DNA from: ZC4RG30 sp031424095
GTDB taxonomy: Bacteria; Pseudomonadota; Gammaproteobacteria; Steroidobacterales; Steroidobacteraceae
Reading direction: 5' to 3'
Length of the DNA stretch: 14,001 nt
NCBI GenBank assembly: GCA_031424095.1
Contig: JANPGU010000074.1
Span: 1 to 14,001 of the forward strand
The translations under genes and the position numbers were made by a program. The notes beneath the pieces were generated by a model that ran no database searches, was not told the DNA's origin, and worked only from the letters and a program-made list of their open reading frames with translations. Shown here in pieces: positions 1-5,467 of the stretch (positions are counted from its first letter, which is position 1; every line of letters begins with the position of its first letter).

Positions 1-1345
1 GCAGGCGCTTGTGCAGGCCGCCGAAGCCGCCATTGCTCATGATCAGCACATGATCGCCGGCATGCAGATCACTGCTCAGGCGTGCGAGCAGGGAATCGAT
101 CGAGGATTCCGTCGTGGCCTTCGACCCGACCGCCACTGCCACGGCACCGGCATCCCAGCCCAGATCCGGCGGCGCGAACAGGTAGACCGCATCCGCGTCC
201 GCCAGCGACGGTGCCAGCGTGTCCTTGTGAACGCCCATGCGCATGGTGTTCGAGCGCGCCTCGAGCACGGCCACCAGCCGCGCCTTTCCGATGCGGCGAC
301 GCAGCCCTTCGATGGTGGTGGTGATGGCCGTGGGATGATGCGCGAAATCATCATAGATGCTGATGCCGGCGGCGCTGCCGGTGAGCTCCATGCGCCTGCG
401 CACTCCCTTGAATTCCGCCAGCGCCGCGATGGAATGCGCCACCTGCACGCCGGCGTGACGGGCCGCGGCGATCGCGGCCAATGCGTTGTCGACGTTGTGG
501 GCACCGAGCATCGACCACTCAACCGTGCCCTGCGACATACCATCGAGCAGCACTTCGAAACGCGAGTGGTCCGCACCGGTCAGCCGCACCGACCAGCGCG
601 CCCCGGCGGCGCCAATGCCTGAAAATCCTTCCCGTGGTGTCCAGCAGCCACGTGCCAGCACATCATCGAGATTGGCGTCAGCGGCATTGTGGACCACCAG
701 GCCGCTGCCGGGCACGATGCGCAGCAGATGATTGAACTGGCGCTTGATCGACTCCAGGTCGGGGTAGATGTCCGCATGGTCGAACTCGAGATTGTTCAGG
801 ACCAGCGTCCGCGGCCGGTAGTGCACGAACTTGGCCCGCTTGTCGAAGAAGGCGGTGTCGTATTCATCGGCCTCGATCACGAAGAACGGCGCACTGCCCA
901 GCCGCGCGCTGACATCGAAGTTGCCGGGCACGCCACCGATCAGGAAGCCCGGAGCAAGTCCCGCGTGGTCGAGAATATGCGCCAGCATGCTGCTGGTGGT
1001 GGTCTTGCCATGGGTGCCCGCGACGGCCAGCACCCAGCGATCCTGCAGCACCGCGCGCGACAGCCATTCCGGACCCGACGCATAGGGAATGCCACGTTCC
1101 AGCAGCGCTTCGACCACCGGCTTGCCGCGCGACATCACGTTGCCGACCACCACCACATCCGGCGCCGGATCAAGCTGCGCGGCATCGAAGCCCTGCACGA
1201 TCCCGATGCCCAGCGCCGCCAGCTGCGTGCTCATCGGAGGATAGACGTTCTGGTCAGAGCCCGTGACGCGATGCCCGGCAGCACGCGCGATGGCTGCTAT
1301 GCCACCCATGAACGTGCCGCAGATACCAAGAATATGAACGTGCAT
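1..1345 (-). CDS. mpl: UDP-N-acetylmuramate:L-alanyl-gamma-D-glutamyl-meso-diaminopimelate ligase (Mpl), 3' end cut by window edge
   Basis: Mpl is a cytoplasmic ATP-dependent ligase of peptidoglycan recycling. It joins the recovered tripeptide L-Ala-gamma-D-Glu-meso-DAP to UDP-MurNAc, bypassing MurC, MurD and MurE. Reverse-strand translation from the ATG at 1345 runs open for 448 codons to the window edge; the E. coli protein is 457 aa, so only a short C-terminal piece is missing. Visible Mur-ligase signatures are an N-terminal Rossmann start (MHVHILGICGTFMGG), the ATP-binding loop GTHGKTT (110-116), EADEYDTAFFDKR (158-170), NNLEFDHADI (184-193) and DDFAHHPTA in the C-terminal half. The EADEYD and FAHHP forms fit Mpl better than MurC. 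An AGGA lies 5 nt before the ATG. The upstream membrane-protein gene ends 19 bp away in the same direction, so the two are probably cotranscribed. Confidence 0.95.
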   Translation of the reverse strand, partial: MHVHILGICGTFMGGIAAIARAAGHRVTGSDQNVYPPMSTQLAALGIGIVQGFDAAQLDPAPDVVVVGNVMSRGKPVVEALLERGIPYASGPEWLSRAVLQDRWVLAVAGTHGKTTTSSMLAHILDHAGLAPGFLIGGVPGNFDVSARLGSAPFFVIEADEYDTAFFDKRAKFVHYRPRTLVLNNLEFDHADIYPDLESIKRQFNHLLRIVPGSGLVVHNAADANLDDVLARGCWTPREGFSGIGAAGARWSVRLTGADHSRFEVLLDGMSQGTVEWSMLGAHNVDNALAAIAAARHAGVQVAHSIAALAEFKGVRRRMELTGSAAGISIYDDFAHHPTAITTTIEGLRRRIGKARLVAVLEARSNTMRMGVHKDTLAPSLADADAVYLFAPPDLGWDAGAVAVAVGSKATTESSIDSLLARLSSDLHAGDHVLIMSNGGFGGLHKRL

Positions 1346-1364
1346 CGCTGTCCTGTAGCGTGGC

Positions 1365-1928
1365 TTAAACGGGAACCGCAGCGGCCGCGTCCGGCTGCGG
1401 AAACAGGCTGAGTACCAGCAGCAGCGCCAGCAGCTCGTTGGCAATCGCGAGCATCACGCAGGCGAACATCGGCCATTCGGTGGCAGCGCGCAGGATGCGT
1501 GCCAGCACCACCAGTGCCCAAACCTCCACCACCAGGCGCAGCATCGCAGCCGGAAACTGCCAGGCGGGATCCTGATTGTAGATGGCGAAGAACCAGCCGC
1601 TGAATACCAGCGCCGGCGCCATCACCAGCTGGAAGCCGAACACGGCTGTAAGGGTCTGCAGGGTTCGCTCGGACTTGCCGGCAATCCGCAGCGCCATCCC
1701 GAACCAGAACAGGGTGGCAAAGATGTCGATCGCGATCAGCGCCACCACATTGCCCTGGAACGAAACCGGCAGGATCGCCAGCAGTACCGCATTGGGCACG
1801 ATGGAGGCCAGCACCAGCACCACCAGCAGCCTGAACGAGGCGGGCAGGTCTTCAGGCCCCTTGCGCATGCGCGCGATGCCCACGAGTGTGCTCAGGATTG
1901 CCTGCGTCTCGGTCTTTGGCTCGCTCAA
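1365..1928 (-). CDS. Small five-helix integral membrane protein of unknown function
   Basis: I do not recognise a characterised family. The predicted protein (187 aa from a TTG start) has a short polar N-terminus and then about five hydrophobic helices: LLVVLVLASIVPNAVLLAIL, VVALIAIDIFATLFWFGMAL, LTAVFGFQLVMAPALVFSG, LVVEVWALVVLARIL and MLAIANELLALLLVLSLF. The C-terminus is short and Ala/Pro-rich. It lies 19 bp upstream of mpl on the same strand, so it may share that transcript, and it is divergent from rnd. The start is uncertain. The first in-frame ATG (1868) gives 167 aa but drops the stretch ILSTLVGIARMRKGPEDLP, which leads directly into helix 1. TTG at 1928 keeps it. A CTG at 1940 is the only candidate with a good ribosome binding site (AGGAG, 8-nt spacer). 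That an integral membrane protein is encoded here is well supported by the even hydrophobic pattern; its role is unknown. Confidence 0.7.
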   Translation of the reverse strand: MSEPKTETQAILSTLVGIARMRKGPEDLPASFRLLVVLVLASIVPNAVLLAILPVSFQGNVVALIAIDIFATLFWFGMALRIAGKSERTLQTLTAVFGFQLVMAPALVFSGWFFAIYNQDPAWQFPAAMLRLVVEVWALVVLARILRAATEWPMFACVMLAIANELLALLLVLSLFPQPDAAAAVPV

Positions 1929-1961
1929 TCGTTGCCCCAGTGCGTAAACTCCTGATTCTAC

Positions 1962-3044
1962 ATGAGCTCGACACCACTCTCTGACACCGCCTCCCTGGCT
2001 GCGCTCGCTGCACGCCTGGCCAATGTGCCCTACGTGGCGCTCGACACGGAATTCCTGCGCGAGCGCACCTACCGGCCGCAGCTGTGCCTGCTGCAGCTGG
2101 CAAGCCCCGGTGAAGCCTGCTGTGTGGATCCACTGGCCGACCTTTCGCTGCAGCCGCTGACAGCGGTGCTGGGCAGCGGCGCGCCGAAGATCCTGCATGC
2201 GGCAAGGCAGGACCTTGAGGTGCTGTGGCCCCTGTTCGGTGCCGTCGCACCCGTATTCGATACGCAGGTCGCCGCAGCGCTGTGTGGAATGCCCGCGCAG
2301 ATCGGCTACAGCGAACTGGTGCGCCGCGTGCTGGGCGTGGAGCTCAACAAGGCCGAAACACGCACCGACTGGTCGAAGCGGCCGCTGAGCGATGCGCAGT
2401 TGCGCTACGCCATCGACGACGTCATCCACCTGGCCGGGCTGCGTGATGCGCTGGGCGAGGAACTGGAGAAACTCGGCCGGATGACCTGGCTGGACGAGGA
2501 GTTGCACGACCTTGCCCGGGAAGACCGGCTGTTCGTTGATCCGGAAAAGGCCGTCGAGCGTCTGCGCTGGAGCGCGGAACTGGACCCGGACCGGGCACGC
2601 CTGGCGCAACGGCTGGCCGCGTGGCGGGAGCGGCGCGCCGCAGAAAAGGATCGGCCCCGCACCTGGATCCTGGACGATGCCGGCCTGCGCGCGCTGGTGC
2701 TGCGCGCGCCACGCAGCGACGTCGAACTTGCAGGTCTGGAAGAACTCACGCCAGGTTTTCGCGAGCACAGCGGTCCGACCATTCTGGAACTCATCGCCGC
2801 GGCTGGTCTGCCCGCGCAGCTCCCGCCGCTGGTACAGCGAACGCGCCCGGACCCCGAAGCGCAGGCGCACCTGAAACATCTGGCAGGCATTGTCCAGAAG
2901 AAAGCAGCCGAGCTTGGGCTTGCCTCGGAGGTGCTGGCTACCCGTCGCGAGCTGGAGAGCATCGCCCGCGGCGAAGCCACCGCGGAAGTGCTGCGTGGCT
3001 GGCGCCGCGAGGCCGTCGGCGCCGAGCTGCTTGCCGCCGCCTGA
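1962..3044 (+). CDS. rnd: Ribonuclease D
   Basis: RNase D is a 3'-5' exoribonuclease that trims tRNA precursors and other small structured RNAs. The 360-aa product has the DEDDy exonuclease layout: Exo I VALDTEFLRERTY with Asp28 and Glu30, Exo II LHAARQDLEVL with Asp84, and Exo III YAIDDV with Tyr149 and Asp153, preceded by the family motif RTDWSKRPLSDAQL (134-147). A C-terminal HRDC-type RNA-binding region lies near 205-285 (AWRERRAAEKDRPRTWIL..D..L). Length is close to the usual 370 or so, and no key residue is missing. The start at 1962 lacks a clear Shine-Dalgarno sequence; the bases before it are cctgattctac. The gene is divergent from the membrane protein and convergent with adk, with 25 bp between the two stop codons. 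Confidence 0.95.
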   Translation: MSSTPLSDTASLAALAARLANVPYVALDTEFLRERTYRPQLCLLQLASPGEACCVDPLADLSLQPLTAVLGSGAPKILHAARQDLEVLWPLFGAVAPVFDTQVAAALCGMPAQIGYSELVRRVLGVELNKAETRTDWSKRPLSDAQLRYAIDDVIHLAGLRDALGEELEKLGRMTWLDEELHDLAREDRLFVDPEKAVERLRWSAELDPDRARLAQRLAAWRERRAAEKDRPRTWILDDAGLRALVLRAPRSDVELAGLEELTPGFREHSGPTILELIAAAGLPAQLPPLVQRTRPDPEAQAHLKHLAGIVQKKAAELGLASEVLATRRELESIARGEATAEVLRGWRREAVGAELLAAA

Positions 3045-3069
3045 CGTCCGCGAAAGAGGTCAACCCGGG

Positions 3070-3303
3070 CTATTTCTTCCGGGCGGCCTTCTTCTTGCGC
3101 GCGGTTTTCGCCGGCGCTGCCTTGCGGCCGGCCTTCGTCCTTCCCTTGGGCTTGGGCTTGGGCTTGGCCTTGGCCTTGGGTTTCGCCTTTGCCTTTGCCT
3201 TCGAAGCGACCATCCGCTTGGCCTTCGCCTTCGCCCTGGGAGCTGCCGCCTTGGCCTTTGGCTTCGCCTTTGCCTTAGCCTTGGCCTTGGCCTTCGGCGC
3301 CGA
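3070..3303 (-). repeat. Low-complexity DNA encoding the Lys/Ala/Pro tail of Adk
   Basis: On the plus strand this stretch is built of near-repeats such as gccttg, gcttgg and gcctttg, densest at about 3142-3300. On the minus strand these are alternating Ala/Pro and Lys codons. The period is mostly six bases, one dipeptide, so unit gain or loss keeps the frame and would change tail length between strains. On the plus strand the same bases give artefactual Leu/Gly/Ala/Phe-rich translations. Confidence 0.85.
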
Positions 3304-3951
3304 CACCGTCAGCACATGCACCAGCAATGCCGTTATGCCATCGATCTCGCCCAGGGCATCAATGGACTGCAACAGCCCCTGCTGGCCGTAATACTTGAGC
3401 AGCGGCCGTGTCTGCGACTCATAGACCTTCAGACGCTCCACCACCGTGGCTTCGTTGTCATCCGGCCGCTGGAACAGCGCTGGATTGCCCACGCACGACG
3501 GACACACCAGCGGCGCACCCACGGGCATCGAATAGATGTTGAACACGCGGCCGCAGTTCTGGCAGCTGCGGCGCCCCGCAATGCGGCGCGTCAGCTCGGC
3601 ATAGGGCACTTCCATCTGCACCACGGCAGTCAGCGGCTTGCCCACCTGTTTCAGCATCACGTCCAGCGCTTCGGCCTGCACGATGTTGCGCGGGAAGCCA
3701 TCGAGGATGAACCCCTTGGCCACGTCCGCATCGGCCAGCCGCTCGCGGATCATGCCGAGCACGATGCTGTCGTCGACCAGCTTGCCCGCCGTCATCGCGT
3801 CCTTGGCCGCGAGGCCCAGCGGCGTTGCGCGCGCTACAGCGGAGCGGAGCAGGTCCCCGGTGGAAATCTGCGGAATGCCGAATCGCTGCACCAGACGCTG
3901 CGACTGCGTGCCTTTGCCGGAGCCAGGAGCTCCCAGAAGTACAATGCGCAT
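3070..3951 (-). CDS. adk: Adenylate kinase with zinc-type LID and long Lys/Ala-rich C-terminal tail
   Basis: Adk interconverts ATP + AMP with 2 ADP in the cytoplasm. The core (residues 1 to about 216) is complete: P-loop GAPGSGKGT (7-15), the AMP-binding segment STGDLLR (30-36), GFILDGFPRN (80-89), the LID and a C-terminal helix. Two things are unusual. The LID carries four cysteines, CQNC (130-133) and CPSC (150-153), the zinc-binding form typical of Gram-positive Adk rather than the His/Ser/Thr/Asp form of E. coli. Residues 217-293 are a basic extension with about 29 Lys and 6 Arg in 77 positions and no Asp or Glu, built from AK and PK steps and ending RKKKAARKK; ordinary Adk is about 214 aa. 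The tail resembles histone H1 or AlgP-like segments and is probably disordered and able to bind nucleic acid (inference). The frame stays open throughout. The gene diverges from pfp. Confidence 0.95.
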   Translation of the reverse strand: MRIVLLGAPGSGKGTQSQRLVQRFGIPQISTGDLLRSAVARATPLGLAAKDAMTAGKLVDDSIVLGMIRERLADADVAKGFILDGFPRNIVQAEALDVMLKQVGKPLTAVVQMEVPYAELTRRIAGRRSCQNCGRVFNIYSMPVGAPLVCPSCVGNPALFQRPDDNEATVVERLKVYESQTRPLLKYYGQQGLLQSIDALGEIDGITALLVHVLTVSAPKAKAKAKAKAKPKAKAAAPRAKAKAKRMVASKAKAKAKPKAKAKPKPKPKGRTKAGRKAAPAKTARKKKAARKK

Positions 3952-3969
3952 GAGACCCGTTTGTTGTCG

Positions 3970-3999
3970 TTGAACGTCGGGGCACAGTACCGATACGCT
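3970..3999 (+). promoter_or_regulatory. Candidate sigma70 promoter for pfp
   Basis: TTGAAC (3970-3975), 18 bp, then TACGCT (3994-3999). The -10 match is weak. It overlaps the candidate adk promoter on the other strand, so the two polymerases would compete. Predicted start is near 4006, with GGAG at 4031-4034 as the ribosome binding site. Confidence 0.3.
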
Positions 4000-4012
4000 C
4001 TCGTCCGGTCAA
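3984..4012 (-). promoter_or_regulatory. Candidate sigma70 promoter for adk
   Basis: Read on the minus strand, TTGACC (4012-4007) is followed after 17 bp by TACTGT (3989-3984). The -35 box matches 5 of 6 consensus bases; the -10 box is weak. Transcription would start near 3977, leaving a leader of about 26 nt before the adk ATG at 3951. Confidence 0.4.
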
Positions 4013-4039
4013 ACCATCTGCTGCAACGCCGGAGCTTCC

Positions 4040-5314
4040 ATGAGCCGCGCCACTCCCAGACCCCGCAACGCCTTCTATGCCCAGTCCGGCGGCGTAACGG
4101 CAGTGATCAATGCCTCGGCCGCAGGGGTGATAGATGCTGCGCGCAAGCATCGCCGGCACATCGGGAAGGTCTATGCCGGCCGCCACGGCATCATCGGCGG
4201 CCTGACCGAGGACCTGATCGATACCAGCCTGGAGTCCGCTGCCACCATCCAGGGTCTGCGACACACCCCAGCCGGTGCCTTCGGCTCCGCCCGCTTCAAG
4301 CTCAAGGGGCTGGACCAGAATCGGGCCGAATATGAGCGGCTGATCGAAGTCTTCAAGGCCCACGACATCGGCTATTTCTTCTACAACGGCGGTAACGATT
4401 CGATGGATACCGCCCACAAGGTCTCGCAGATTGGCGAGGCACTGGGCTATCCGATCATCTGTGTCGGCATCCCCAAGACGGTGGACAACGATTTGCCGCT
4501 GACCGACTGCTGCCCGGGGTTTGGCTCGGTAGCCAAGTACATCGCGGTCTCGACGCGCGAGGCCGCGCTCGACGTGGCTTCGATGGCGCGCACCTCGACC
4601 AAGGTCTTCGTGCTTGAAGTCATGGGCCGCAATGCCGGCTGGATCGCCGCCGCCGGCGGGCTGGCCGGGGAAAAAGCCGGGGATGCGCCGCACATCATCC
4701 TGTTCCCCGAAATTGCCTTCGACCAGCCCGCGTTCCTGGTGAAGGTAAAGCAGAGCGTGGACAAGCACGGCTACTGCGTCATCGTCGTGTCGGAAGGCAC
4801 GAAATATCCAGACGGCAGGTTCCTTGCGGAAGGAGGCACGCGGGACGCCTTCGGCCACGCGCAACTCGGCGGTGTCGGCCCCGTGGTCGCCCAAATGGTG
4901 AAAGAAAAGCTGGGCTACAAATATCACTGGGCCGTGGCCGATTATCTGCAGCGCTCCGCGCGCCACATTGCGTCCAGGACCGATGTCGACCAGGCCTATG
5001 CCGTGGGCAAGGCTGCGGTCGAATACGCGGTAAAGGGAATCAATGCCGTGATGCCGGCCATCATCCGCAAGTCTTCCCGGCCTTATCGCTGGAAGATCGA
5101 GGCAGTGCCGCTCGCCAAAGTGGCCAATGTCGAAAAGAAGGTGCCGCGAAACTTCATCACGGCGGATGGCTTCGGCATTACCGCTGCTTGCCGACGCTAT
5201 CTTGAGCCGCTGATTGCCGGGGAGGATTACCCGCCATACCGGAAAGGCCTGCCAGCCTATGTGAAAATCAAGGGCAGGGCGGTCAAACGCAAACTGGCCA
5301 CGTACAAAATCTAG
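4040..5314 (+). CDS. pfp: Pyrophosphate-dependent 6-phosphofructokinase
   Basis: This cytoplasmic enzyme reversibly phosphorylates fructose 6-phosphate to fructose 1,6-bisphosphate with PPi instead of ATP, so it can serve glycolysis and gluconeogenesis. The 424-aa product carries both phosphoryl-donor determinants of the PPi type. GGNDSMDTA (117-125) has Asp120 where ATP enzymes have Gly (GGDGS). PKTVDND (145-151) has Lys146 where ATP enzymes have Gly (PGTIDND). The catalytic Asp is within TVDND, and MGRNAGW (195-201) is the sugar-phosphate-binding motif. Length fits the 'short' PPi-PFK group. A GGAG at 4031-4034 sits 5 nt before the ATG. hppA follows in the same direction after 153 bp; pfp next to a proton pyrophosphatase gene is a known pairing, for example in methanotrophs. 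An ATP-PFK is an unlikely alternative. Confidence 0.93.
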   Translation: MSRATPRPRNAFYAQSGGVTAVINASAAGVIDAARKHRRHIGKVYAGRHGIIGGLTEDLIDTSLESAATIQGLRHTPAGAFGSARFKLKGLDQNRAEYERLIEVFKAHDIGYFFYNGGNDSMDTAHKVSQIGEALGYPIICVGIPKTVDNDLPLTDCCPGFGSVAKYIAVSTREAALDVASMARTSTKVFVLEVMGRNAGWIAAAGGLAGEKAGDAPHIILFPEIAFDQPAFLVKVKQSVDKHGYCVIVVSEGTKYPDGRFLAEGGTRDAFGHAQLGGVGPVVAQMVKEKLGYKYHWAVADYLQRSARHIASRTDVDQAYAVGKAAVEYAVKGINAVMPAIIRKSSRPYRWKIEAVPLAKVANVEKKVPRNFITADGFGITAACRRYLEPLIAGEDYPPYRKGLPAYVKIKGRAVKRKLATYKI

Positions 5315-5353
5315 CCCACATCAAGACATATTGGGACTCAGGACCGAGACCCC

Positions 5354-5380
5354 TTGCCGGCGCGGCGGGTTTGCTATATT
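5354..5380 (+). promoter_or_regulatory. Candidate extended -10 promoter for hppA
   Basis: TTGCCG (5354-5359), 15 bp, then TG-C-TATATT with TG at 5372-5373 and the -10 box at 5375-5380. The extended TG can compensate for the short spacer. Transcription would start near 5387, which gives hppA a leader of about 80 nt and expression independent of pfp. Confidence 0.5.
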
Positions 5381-5382
5381 GC

Positions 5383-5426
5383 TGCGCGCAAGTGGGCGGA
5401 GAGTCTTCCCGGGGGCCTTGCGCGCA
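5383..5426 (+). promoter_or_regulatory. Perfect 10-bp inverted repeat in the hppA leader
   Basis: TGCGCGCAAG (5383-5392) and its exact reverse complement CTTGCGCGCA (5417-5426) flank a 24-nt loop that can pair further internally (GGG..CCC). It overlaps the predicted transcription start, so it could be an RNA hairpin, if transcription starts slightly upstream, or a DNA operator. No U-tract follows, so it is not a terminator. It matches no riboswitch I recognise. The ribosome binding site GGAGAG (5457-5462) lies further downstream and is not in the stem. Confidence 0.5.
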
Positions 5427-5467
5427 CGTCCATATATATCAAGACCTAGAAATCGTGGAGAGTTCTG

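Noticed and set aside
1929..2879. N-terminal extension of the membrane-protein frame back to 2879
   Set aside because: This stretch is antisense to rnd, is Gln/Arg/His-rich and has no membrane or domain pattern; the real gene must start near 1868-1940.
3064..3083. CCCGG...CCGGG inverted repeat between rnd and adk as a shared terminator
   Set aside because: Only five base pairs, overlapping the adk stop and last codons, with no proper T-run on either side.
3142..3300. Short repeats that could suggest a CRISPR array or satellite
   Set aside because: Units are about six bases with no spacers and are fully explained as Ala/Pro-Lys codons of the adk tail.
2890..4335. Long plus-strand open frame over adk and its upstream region (481 codons), rich in Leu/Gly and Arg
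   Set aside because: It is antisense to the well-supported adk gene. The Leu/Gly run is the reverse-strand reading of the Lys/Ala tail, and the frame runs on into pfp out of frame.
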